This document shows, in pieces, positions 1 to 5,293 of a DNA stretch of 5,393 bases. This stretch comes from an uncultured Clostridia bacterium. Its GTDB lineage: Bacteria; Bacillota; Clostridia; TANB77; CAG-508. The stretch lies in assembly GCA_947630255.1 (NCBI GenBank), contig CANRGU010000086.1, forward strand, positions 1-5,393. The letters run 5' to 3'. Position 1 is the first letter of the stretch; each line of letters begins with the position of its first letter. The position numbers and the translations under genes were made by a program. The notes below the pieces were generated by a model. The model saw only the letters and a program-made list of their open reading frames with translations, was not told where the DNA came from and made no database searches.

Positions 1-120
1 TATGATGTCTGTTTTTATCTTGAAAATTTTTTTAATTTTTTTTAAAAAATGCTTGACTTTTTATAGTTGGTCTTTCTCTTATACAATTAATACTTTTTTA
101 TTGTATTAAAACACAATCAT

Positions 121-276
121 TTAAGTCAATGGTGAAGTAAAATTTTTTTCTTCAAATAACAATTTATCAATTTTTTTCAAAACTTGCTCATATAAATTTT
201 TATCAATCACATCTTTTTCATATAATAAATTATTTACAACATATTCTATTTTTAGCTTAATGTATCTATCTTCCAT
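121..276 (-). CDS. Small helical protein, 51 aa, SHOCT-like / recombinase-adjacent type
   Basis: A 51-codon reading frame starts at ATG (276-274) and ends at TAA (123-121). An AGGTGA ribosome binding site at 288-283 lies six bases before the start, which fixes the start. The product begins MEDRYIKLKIEYVVNNLLYE and continues as a charged, amphipathic helical protein with a second segment around NLYEQVLKKIDKLL (residues 27-40). There is no signal peptide or membrane segment. From memory, the helix, short turn ('..EKDVIDKNLYEQ..') and second helix resemble the small SHOCT-like proteins commonly encoded just before large serine recombinases in clostridial mobile elements; this is an inference from pattern, not an alignment. 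If correct, the recombinase would lie beyond base 1 on the same strand, because the gene points off the left edge. It sits about 90 bases downstream of a structured, GC-rich leader. The family assignment is weak; that the ORF is real is more likely. Confidence 0.6.
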   Translation of the reverse strand: MEDRYIKLKIEYVVNNLLYEKDVIDKNLYEQVLKKIDKLLFEEKNFTSPLT

Positions 277-363
277 TTGCTGTCACCTATATATACTTAT
301 TTAAGAATAACTTGTACTATTACTAGCCTTAAATCCTTCTAATAAATATACATTAAATTACAC

Positions 364-411
364 AAAAAACTTCTACCTTAATCTTAAAAATTTTTCAATT
401 TTTAAGAGGTA
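364..411 (-). terminator. Candidate intrinsic terminator / attenuator upstream of the small minus-strand gene
   Basis: On the minus strand, CTTAAAAATT (406-397) pairs perfectly over 10 bp with AATTTTTAAG (392-383) around a GAAA tetraloop. The stem can be lengthened by TACCT (411-407) with AGGTA (378-374) across a four-base bulge, and six T follow at 369-364 after GAAG. The lengthened stem uses bases 411-408, which are also needed by the GGTAAG/CTTACC stem of the upstream fold, so the two are mutually exclusive. That is the usual arrangement of a transcription attenuator. It lies about 90 bases before the start of the small gene at 276. The stem is AT-rich and separated from the T-run by four bases, so termination would be weak. 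Confidence 0.4.
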
Positions 412-445
412 AGAATTCGACACCTTTCGGTATCGCCTCCTTACC
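408..445 (-). ncRNA. Structured leader RNA element with GAAA tetraloop hairpin
   Basis: Read on the minus strand, GGTAAG (445-440) pairs with CTTACC (413-408). Inside, CGATACC (435-429) pairs with GGTGTCG (424-418) around a GAAA tetraloop (428-425). The seven pairs include one G-U wobble that would be a C-A mismatch on the plus strand, so the RNA is probably the minus-strand one. The internal loop is GAGG on one side and AATT on the other. The neighbouring bases, with a five-G run at 450-442, are strikingly GC-rich for this AT-rich DNA, which often marks structured RNA. An AAGGAGG Shine-Dalgarno-like string (442-436) is embedded in the fold, and a GTG (423-421) could open a 16-codon leader peptide, though the spacing is long. 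The element lies upstream of the small gene at 121-276 and may control it. I recognise no named riboswitch class. Confidence 0.5.
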
Positions 446-483
446 CCCACACGGCAAAATGTCTTGTCAAATCTTCAAAACTG

Positions 484-574
484 TTGGTACTCTATGTTTT
501 TCATTTTTTCCAAATGTCTAATTTTCTTTATTTATTTTTCTTAAAAATTGGACATTTTTTGGTACTATATTTTT
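484..574. repeat. Inverted repeat and TTGGTACT direct repeats upstream of the DUF3800 promoter
   Basis: The arms at 512-525 and 544-557 are inverted copies over 14 bases with a single difference, which becomes a U-G pair in plus-strand RNA; the spacer is 18 bases. TTGGTACT occurs at 484-491 and again at 559-566, each followed by an A/T-rich match (CTATG-T-run versus ATA-T-run). The block lies 35-100 bases upstream of the DUF3800 promoter and could hold operator sites for a repressor. It also lies upstream of the minus-strand leader element, so it could serve either direction. Function is inferred from position only. Confidence 0.35.
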
Positions 575-608
575 TGGAATAAATTTACATTTTTTTGCGA
601 ACATTTGA

Positions 609-653
609 TTGACATTTTCCTTTTATTTTTATATAATATAAAAATAAAAGGAG
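609..653 (+). promoter_or_regulatory. Strong sigma-A-type promoter and RBS of the DUF3800 gene
   Basis: A perfect -35 box TTGACA (609-614) and a perfect -10 box TATAAT (632-637) are separated by exactly 17 bases. Transcription should begin near 644, giving a leader of only about 16 bases. The ribosome binding site AAAAGGAG (646-653) lies seven bases before the ATG at 661. A fully consensus promoter suggests strong transcription unless a regulator acts, and inverted and direct repeats lie just upstream. Confidence 0.85.
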
Positions 654-660
654 AAACAAT

Positions 661-1377
661 ATGATTAATATGTATATTGATGAGTCTGGCAGTATTCATC
701 CAACTTCAAATAATTTAAACAGATTTTTTATTATTGGAATAGTAATACCCAAAGATTCACAAAAGTTAAAAAGGATTTATAAAATTTTTATAAGAAAAAA
801 TATAGATGAATTACGAAAATTAGATAAAGAAGGAAAAATGTTTAATAGTAATGGTCATTTTTTAGAATTAAAAGGAAGTTCTATGAATAAACCAATGAAA
901 CTAAATTTTATGAACTTCTTTTGCCAAAATAATTTATTCGAAATAAGATATATTATTTTAGATAACAATCAGTTAGAAGAAAAATTTATTAAAAATAAAG
1001 CTAGAACTTTTAACTATTTGTTAAAAATATTTTTAATTAATTCAATAAAGAAAAAATACATTGAGGATAAACAAATTTTTTTACAAATTGATGAAAGAAA
1101 TGTGAAAACAGATGCTAAATATTCATTAGAAGATTATTTAAATCAGGAATTATTATTAAATGATAATCTTATTGAAAATATACAAGTAAAATATTTCGAT
1201 TCGTCACAGAACTGTTTTATACAAATAGCTGATGTTTTTTCAAATATAATGTATTCTAATTTAATAACAAAAGGAAGCTATAAAAAAGAACTCCAACAAT
1301 TACAACAAAATAAATATATATTACCACCATTTATTTTTCCACAAAAAAAATTTGAAAATAATATTAAAAAAATATAA
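661..1377 (+). CDS. DUF3800 domain-containing protein
   Basis: The 238-residue protein begins MINMYIDESGS, with the acidic DE pair (D7-E8) on a first beta strand. This is followed by a hydrophobic strand (RFFIIGIVI, 21-29), an ELK segment (69-71), a strand before D101, QIDER (142-146), and FDSSQ (179-183) leading into the C-terminal QIAD (188-191) helix. From family knowledge, DUF3800 (Pfam PF12686) is defined by conserved DE and QxxD motifs, and both are present. The arrangement of acidic residues on alternating strands suggests an RNase H-like, possibly metal-dependent nuclease, but no activity is established. The length is typical and the protein looks intact and cytosolic. The start at 661 is chosen over M4 because of the well-placed AAAAGGAG. 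The gene has its own consensus promoter and is followed within about 20 bases by two tandem structured RNAs. Several structured RNA families are known to neighbour DUF3800 genes, so protein and RNAs probably work together. Confidence 0.88.
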   Translation: MINMYIDESGSIHPTSNNLNRFFIIGIVIPKDSQKLKRIYKIFIRKNIDELRKLDKEGKMFNSNGHFLELKGSSMNKPMKLNFMNFFCQNNLFEIRYIILDNNQLEEKFIKNKARTFNYLLKIFLINSIKKKYIEDKQIFLQIDERNVKTDAKYSLEDYLNQELLLNDNLIENIQVKYFDSSQNCFIQIADVFSNIMYSNLITKGSYKKELQQLQQNKYILPPFIFPQKKFENNIKKI

Positions 1378-1383
1378 TTTGCA

Positions 1384-1389
1384 TATAAT
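1384..1389 (+). promoter_or_regulatory. Candidate -10 element for the first structured RNA
   Basis: Overlapping TATAAT hexamers occur at 1373-1378, 1384-1389 and 1389-1394, the first overlapping the stop codon of the DUF3800 gene. Use of the 1384-1389 copy would start transcription near G1396, which is the first base of the outer stem of the RNA. No good -35 box is present for that copy; TTGAAA at 1352-1357 lies 15 bases from the first TATAAT. Part of the RNA could instead come from read-through of the DUF3800 transcript. Confidence 0.35.
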
Positions 1390-1395
1390 ATAATT

Positions 1396-1484
1396 GAATT
1401 GATGTAACTGTAAATCTAAGTAAGATTCCATTATCTCGGTAAGTGCTATGTAATAGCATAATCTCTTAGTTTTTACATCAATTC
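1396..1484 (+). ncRNA. DUF3800-linked structured RNA, copy 1
   Basis: An RNA of about 89 nt closes with a perfect 12-bp outer stem: GAATTGATGTAA (1396-1407) pairs with 1473-1484. Inside are CTAAG (1416-1420) with CTTAG (1465-1469), then AGATT (1423-1427) with AATCT (1460-1464), and a terminal hairpin TGCTAT (1444-1449) / ATAGCA (1453-1458) with a GTA loop plus a G-U pair below it. A 15-nt one-sided bulge, CCATTATCTCGGTAA (1428-1442), separates the third stem from the hairpin. The 32-nt core (1428-1459) recurs at 1585-1616 with one loop change, while the outer stems differ in sequence and stay paired; this covariation is strong evidence for a functional RNA. It probably belongs to, or resembles, the DUF3800-linked RNA motif families, but I cannot tell which. 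The outer stem is followed only by GCTTTT, so termination here would be weak. Confidence 0.8.
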
Positions 1485-1521
1485 GCTTTTCAAACATTAT
1501 TAATTATTTAAGTAATTACTA

Positions 1522-1550
1522 TTGACTTTAGAATTCAAAAATGTTAAACT
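1522..1550 (+). promoter_or_regulatory. Candidate promoter of the second structured RNA
   Basis: TTGACT (1522-1527) and TAAACT (1545-1550) are 17 bases apart, and a TGT directly before the -10 makes it an extended -10. Transcription would begin near 1557, at the start of the outer stem of copy 2 (1555). The spacing and the match to the RNA end support it; the -10 hexamer itself matches at only four of six positions. Confidence 0.55.
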
Positions 1551-1554
1551 TAAT

Positions 1555-1639
1555 ATAGTTAAACAGTAAGTCCTTTTTTGTATGCCATTATCTCGGTAAG
1601 TGCTATATAATAGCATCATACTTAAGGCAATTTAACTAT
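1555..1639 (+). ncRNA. DUF3800-linked structured RNA, copy 2
   Basis: This second copy is about 85 nt. ATAGTTAAA (1555-1563) pairs with TTTAACTAT (1631-1639) as a 9-bp outer stem of quite different sequence from copy 1. CCTT (1572-1575) can pair with AAGG (1624-1627), and GTATG (1580-1584) with CATAC (1617-1621). The same 15-nt bulge (1585-1599) and terminal hairpin TGCTAT (1601-1606) / ATAGCA (1610-1615) follow, with loop ATA instead of GTA. In the third stem three of five base pairs differ from copy 1 as compensated pairs. A run of six T begins at 1640, directly after the outer stem, so the stem may itself act as a terminator. A candidate promoter sits immediately upstream, so copy 2 looks like an independent small RNA gene. 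Confidence 0.8.
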
Positions 1640-1649
1640 TTTTTTATTT

Positions 1650-1677
1650 TACCACTATTTATAAGTGGTATTTTTTT
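1650..1677 (+). terminator. Intrinsic terminator after the RNA pair
   Basis: TACCACT (1650-1656) pairs perfectly with AGTGGTA (1664-1670) around a seven-base loop, followed by seven T (1671-1677). It would end transcripts from the DUF3800 gene and both RNAs. The minus strand has no T-run after the hairpin, so it does not serve the convergent restriction gene. Confidence 0.8.
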
Positions 1678-1698
1678 AAATTAATTTTATATTATCAC

Positions 1699-1782
1699 AT
1701 AATCAGTAAATTTATTAAAATAGTTGCTATCATATTAACAACTATTTTAATATCTATACATAGAATTTAAATAACTGATTAT
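1699..1782. repeat. Long nested inverted repeat between convergent genes
   Basis: A perfect 14-bp inner stem (1713-1726 with 1739-1752, loop CTATCATATTAA) lies inside a perfect 9-bp outer stem (ATAATCAGT 1699-1707 with ACTGATTAT 1774-1782). The total of 84 bases is close to the length of the two upstream structured RNAs, but the conserved CTCGG core is absent. It may be a transcription barrier between the convergent DUF3800 and restriction genes, a degenerate RNA copy, or a DNA-level palindrome; neither side carries a clean T-run. The rest of 1783-1895 is plain AT-rich DNA in which I see no gene and no convincing terminator for the restriction gene. Confidence 0.55.
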
Positions 1783-1895
1783 AATAATTTTTGTTATCTT
1801 TTCTTTATATTTCTTATTTTTCACTTTATATATGTTATTTAAAATTTCTTTTCTCTATTTAACTCTAAAGTATAACAAAATACATTTATAACATA

Positions 1896-4748
1896 TTAAT
1901 TGTCGTTTAAATAATAATTAATTGTTTCATCAATTTTTCTTTCAAAAATTTTAATTGTCATTTTTATATTATCTATACTCTCTATTTCTTTATTTATTTG
2001 TTCCACTATCTTCTTTTGTTTATTGATATTAGGAAGAGGAATTTCTAATTCTTCTAAATCTTTAATATTTATACCTGATTGCCTAGCTCGAGTTGATAAA
2101 CCTATAATATGATTTTGTACATTTTCAGATTTTAAGAAGTAATATAACCAGTCCTCTATTATTTTTGATTTATCTATAACACATTTTATCAATGCAACAT
2201 TATATGCTCCAGACAGGCCCTTTAATATTTGAAATACTGGTGGTCCATACCTTCCAATCATTATATCATTAGCATTGCATGTTTTATGCTTTAATGTTTT
2301 AGGAATATATACTGCATTATTATCATTTTTATAATCTCTTATTTGTAATAATCTTATATATCCTTCTTTATGCGAATATATGAAATTACTTTTAGGAGGT
2401 TGAATTCCTCCTTCAAATTTGCAAATATCTTTTAATTTAATTCTTTCCCAGTTAGAATCATATATTATATTAGGATGATAATTATTAATAATATCTTTTG
2501 TACTATTAATTATTTTTTCATAATTTTCAATGTTATTCACAATTTTTGTTTGTATTTCAATAGAAGGGATTGGAACTGTTAATTTTTTTAACGTATCTAC
2601 TGATATATATTTTACAGTTGTCTGACTGCACAATCTTTCTAATTCAGTAACCAATTTTGGAATAATATAATAAAGGTATTTATTCAAGATTTTATCTTTA
2701 TATTCATTTTTTATTATAATAGCATTAAATTGCTGATTAGTGGTTATAGGAATCTTAGTTATTGCATATTCTCCAATAGATGCTGTACAACATAATAAAA
2801 CTGTATTCTCTGGTAATAATTTTACACTTGTTTTCTCCAACGCTTCCTGTGTTATATATTTTTCTGTTCTATATATGACTCTACCACTATTTCTTATATC
2901 ATTTAATGTCATCCATGGAATATTTCCATTTTTCCAATAATTAATATTTTTAGTAGAAGGAGTATGTCCAGTATATATATGAGCAAATTCACCTAGTTCT
3001 AACATTTTTATTGATTTATCTTGTAAGAAATCATTACAATATCTTTTACCAACCAGTATATAGTTGTTTTTCTTTACTTCATCTACATCCATTTGTATAA
3101 AACCTATATTTAGTAAATCCTTTTTATCTTGCTGTTCAATATTTCTATGTGCAAGATAAGTATCTAAATCATTTGACATATTTAATTTTCTTCTATGATT
3201 ATCTAAAGAATATCCATCATTTTTTACATCAAAATACCATATTTTATTTTTTGTGATTGAATTTTTTACATTAGTACAATATAATATATCTGTTTTTACT
3301 CCTGTATAAGGTAAGAATACACCCTGTGGTAAAGATATAATTGTATGTAAGCTACAATTTGAAAATAAATATTCTCTTGTTTTTCTTAAATCTTTTCTAA
3401 ACAAAAAGCCTTCTGGAACTACAATAGCCATTCTACCATTTCCGGACACATTTCTAATAGCTTTTATACAATGCTGAACACAAATACTATCCCCATTATT
3501 ACTGTTAATATCATATTTGTTTCCATAGTCCGTATGTTGAGAATAGGGCATATTAGTTAAAACTACATCATATTTTCCTTCTACTGGATGGGCTAAACTG
3601 TTTTGCATTTTTATATTACTATGCCCATCTCCAGCCAATATCATATTCATTTTTGTAATTCTAGCCGTATTAGTAATTTCGTTACCATAAATTGTAGTTT
3701 CTCTTAACTTTTTATAATTATCAGGTGTTCTTGCCATAGTATTATGTATATGCTTATAACTTTCAATTAAAAGGCCTCCTGTTCCACAAAAAGGATCATA
3801 TATTTTCTCTCCGATTTGAGGATTTACTAATTTCACCATTGTTTTTACTATGTGTCTAGGAGTAAAATATTCACCTAAATCATTTCCAGATGCAGTTGAT
3901 TGTTTTAAAAAATACTCAAATGCATCACCCTTTACATCTGAATTAATATCTGTTAATGTTAGCGGATCAAGTTTATCAATAATCCTTTTCAATACGGTAG
4001 GATTACTTATCGATAGTGGTGAAAAAATATTATCTCCATATTTATTTCCTATATATGGTAATACCGTGTCGTTAACATAACTTAATAATTCATTACCTGA
4101 TTTATTTCTAATATTATCCCATCTATATGCTTGTTCAATAGTTGGTTCTATTCCTGATAATTCTTTATCATATTCAATTTCACTAATTAATTTTAAGAAA
4201 AGAATATTAGCAAATTCACTAAAGCGTTCTATACCAGCTCTTAGTCCCTCCACTCTTAGCATATTATTAGCTTCATCAAAAATTTTAATTAACTCTTCTC
4301 TACAATATTGTACTTTTTTTGATATTGTATTAACCTCATATTTATTTATATATTCTATCGCAAGCAATTCTCTTATAAATTCATCTAATTCTTCACCATT
4401 TAATAATAATGTTTTTTCATATTTAGAATGAATTGCCTTGCAAAAAACTCCATCTGTTGCATATACAATTGGAGCATCAATCGCTTTTGAATATGCTAAT
4501 CCTTGTTCCAATGCTTTATCAATATTTTGCCCTTTCTTTTTTGTTTCTATAACTATTAATGGTTCATCTGAGTCTTTTCTATATAAAACATAGTCAGGTC
4601 TCTTTCCTTGCAATTTCTTCTTTTCTTCATCTGTTTTTGGCTGTTCAAAAAAAACATTTTTATCTGGTCCATCTAATTTCCATCCCAAATTTTTTAATCT
4701 ATTATTAACCTGAATTCTAGCATCTGCTTCTAAATCAAAATTATACAT
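1896..4748 (-). CDS. Single-chain restriction-modification enzyme (HsdR-type nuclease + N6-adenine methyltransferase + HsdS-like specificity)
   Basis: This 950-residue protein joins three functions. Residues ~1-135 form an HsdR N-terminal nuclease domain: EADAR (7-11), then a PD-(D/E)XK site with D52, E68 and K70 (PDYVLY...IETKK), and the QxxxY motif Q82...Y86. Residues ~145-575 are an HsdM-type methyltransferase: the FTPRHIV segment (295-301), the SAM-binding DPFCGTGG (318-325) and the catalytic NMPY (399-402), which marks N6-adenine methylation. Residues ~578-950 are HsdS-like, with two target-recognition halves (~585-730 and ~766-905), each followed by a helical spacer (~735-755 and ~908-940), so a two-part recognition sequence is expected. 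No DEAD-box translocase is present, so this is not a classical type I enzyme; the layout resembles type IIG/IIB fusions of the AloI kind but is shorter. It should cleave foreign DNA and methylate host sites from one polypeptide. The start has a GGGGGA site six bases upstream (4759-4755). The frame is intact. Confidence 0.88.
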   Translation of the reverse strand: MYNFDLEADARIQVNNRLKNLGWKLDGPDKNVFFEQPKTDEEKKKLQGKRPDYVLYRKDSDEPLIVIETKKKGQNIDKALEQGLAYSKAIDAPIVYATDGVFCKAIHSKYEKTLLLNGEELDEFIRELLAIEYINKYEVNTISKKVQYCREELIKIFDEANNMLRVEGLRAGIERFSEFANILFLKLISEIEYDKELSGIEPTIEQAYRWDNIRNKSGNELLSYVNDTVLPYIGNKYGDNIFSPLSISNPTVLKRIIDKLDPLTLTDINSDVKGDAFEYFLKQSTASGNDLGEYFTPRHIVKTMVKLVNPQIGEKIYDPFCGTGGLLIESYKHIHNTMARTPDNYKKLRETTIYGNEITNTARITKMNMILAGDGHSNIKMQNSLAHPVEGKYDVVLTNMPYSQHTDYGNKYDINSNNGDSICVQHCIKAIRNVSGNGRMAIVVPEGFLFRKDLRKTREYLFSNCSLHTIISLPQGVFLPYTGVKTDILYCTNVKNSITKNKIWYFDVKNDGYSLDNHRRKLNMSNDLDTYLAHRNIEQQDKKDLLNIGFIQMDVDEVKKNNYILVGKRYCNDFLQDKSIKMLELGEFAHIYTGHTPSTKNINYWKNGNIPWMTLNDIRNSGRVIYRTEKYITQEALEKTSVKLLPENTVLLCCTASIGEYAITKIPITTNQQFNAIIIKNEYKDKILNKYLYYIIPKLVTELERLCSQTTVKYISVDTLKKLTVPIPSIEIQTKIVNNIENYEKIINSTKDIINNYHPNIIYDSNWERIKLKDICKFEGGIQPPKSNFIYSHKEGYIRLLQIRDYKNDNNAVYIPKTLKHKTCNANDIMIGRYGPPVFQILKGLSGAYNVALIKCVIDKSKIIEDWLYYFLKSENVQNHIIGLSTRARQSGINIKDLEELEIPLPNINKQKKIVEQINKEIESIDNIKMTIKIFERKIDETINYYLNDN

Positions 4749-4771
4749 TTATTTCCCCCATTATAATAATG

Positions 4772-4794
4772 ATATTATTATATAGTAATAATAT
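4772..4794. promoter_or_regulatory. Palindrome in the promoter region of the restriction-modification gene
   Basis: ATATTATTA (4772-4780) and TAATAATAT (4786-4794) form a perfect 9-bp inverted repeat with a five-base spacer. On the minus strand a TATAAT runs through the spacer and the second arm, so a protein bound here would cover a likely -10 box. I see no good -35 box at the right distance. The site is 24-46 bases before the start codon. A repressor or self-regulatory site is plausible, since expression of restriction enzymes is usually timed relative to methylation. The arms are pure A/T, so chance is not excluded. Confidence 0.4.
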
Positions 4795-4870
4795 ATCACA
4801 GAAAATTGAAATTTGAAAAATTGACATTAAAATTTAAAATAAATGATATATTTTTGTAATATATATTATT

Positions 4871-4916
4871 ATAATGTTAAAATAATTTTTTCTATGTTTT
4901 ATATTTTCAACATTAT
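4871..4916. repeat. Inverted repeat over the 3' end of the small minus-strand gene
   Basis: ATAATGTTAAAATA (4871-4884) is an inverted copy of 4902-4916 with one unpaired base, leaving a 17-base loop. The right arm overlaps the last codons of the small gene at 4899-5171. In minus-strand RNA it would form a hairpin just after the stop codon, but no T-run follows, so it is more likely to protect the 3' end or reduce read-through into the restriction gene than to terminate fully. Confidence 0.35.
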
Positions 4917-5171
4917 ATCCAAGGCATCCCTAAATCCAGTTGTATAATATTTTCTATTAAAATAATGAAAACTATCTAATATTTCTTCTTCTAACTTATC
5001 TAACTTTTCTTTTGTAAATTTATGTTTGTCACCATCTATGCAAGTTAAAATGACATTTACACATTTTTCAAAATCATATATGTGATTTTTGTCTTCTTCG
5101 TTTAATTCAACTTCTAATTCTTCCTCCCTAAATTTAAACCATTTCTCCAATACATTTTTTTCTTTTTCCAT
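4899..5171 (-). CDS. Small acidic helical protein, 90 aa, DUF6809-like
   Basis: I take the start at ATG 5171-5169, which has a clear AAAGGAG about ten bases upstream; the longer in-frame start at 5243 would add 24 residues without a better ribosome site. The product begins MEKEKNVLEKWFKFREEELE, is rich in E, D and K, and has no signal peptide or membrane segment. It looks all-helical: a helix around 3-22, then LNEEDKNHIYDFEKCVNVIL (22-41) and a third helix before YYTTGFRDALDIMLKI (75-90). The C-terminal pattern, aromatic residue then GFRxxxxxML, resembles DUF6809 proteins, small helical proteins common in Firmicute phages and integrated elements; that match is from memory and tentative. The gene points the same way as the restriction gene and ends 150 bases before it. 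It lies at the edge of the accessory region next to feoB. The molecular role is unknown. Confidence 0.65.
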   Translation of the reverse strand: MEKEKNVLEKWFKFREEELEVELNEEDKNHIYDFEKCVNVILTCIDGDKHKFTKEKLDKLEEEILDSFHYFNRKYYTTGFRDALDIMLKI

Positions 5172-5252
5172 AATTAAAATTCTCCTTTTTAAAAATACTC
5201 GTATTAATTGCATAAGGATAATTTTATACTCTGAGATACACATTAATTTTTA

Positions 5253-5287
5253 TATTAACACTTTGCATATACCCACACTTATTAACA
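5253..5287. repeat. TATTAACA direct repeats near the element edge
   Basis: TATTAACA occurs at 5253-5260 and 5280-5287, 27 bases apart, just inside the presumed junction with feoB. They could be recombinase arm sites or part of the promoter region of the small minus-strand gene, but eight A/T-rich bases can repeat by chance. Confidence 0.25.
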
Positions 5288-5293
5288 TATTTT

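Noticed and set aside
53..85. Possible promoter TTGACT with TATACA
   Set aside because: The two boxes are 21 bases apart, too far for a standard promoter, and no gene follows.
2..109. Short plus-strand frame of 35 codons at the left edge
   Set aside because: It is phenylalanine-rich, low-complexity T-run sequence with no visible ribosome site and no recognisable family.
1428..1616. CRISPR array, because of the repeated 32-nt core
   Set aside because: There are only two copies, 157 bases apart; each repeat sits inside its own closed stem and no cas gene is present.
661..1677. Classical type III toxin-antitoxin (ToxIN-like) system
   Set aside because: In those systems a block of short tandem RNA repeats precedes a ToxN-family toxin; here the RNAs follow the gene, are far apart, and the protein is DUF3800. 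A different toxin-antitoxin-like role is not excluded.
1860..1895. Intrinsic terminator for the restriction-modification gene just after its stop codon
   Set aside because: The repeated TATAAC here is direct, not inverted, so no hairpin forms.
2740..2940. Plus-strand open frame of 66 codons inside the restriction-modification gene
   Set aside because: It lies wholly antisense to the intact 950-residue gene, in the specificity region, has no ribosome binding site, and its product looks like reverse-translated shadow.
3850..4080. Plus-strand open frame of 76 codons inside the restriction-modification gene
   Set aside because: It is antisense to the conserved methyltransferase region, without a ribosome binding site or recognisable product.
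1896..4748. Fused classical type I restriction locus
   Set aside because: The helicase/translocase part of HsdR is absent, and all three functions are in one short chain.
5172..5243. N-terminal extension of the small acidic protein to an ATG at 5243
   Set aside because: The downstream ATG at 5171 has a clear AAAGGAG; the extension has no comparable site and an unrelated hydrophobic/basic composition.
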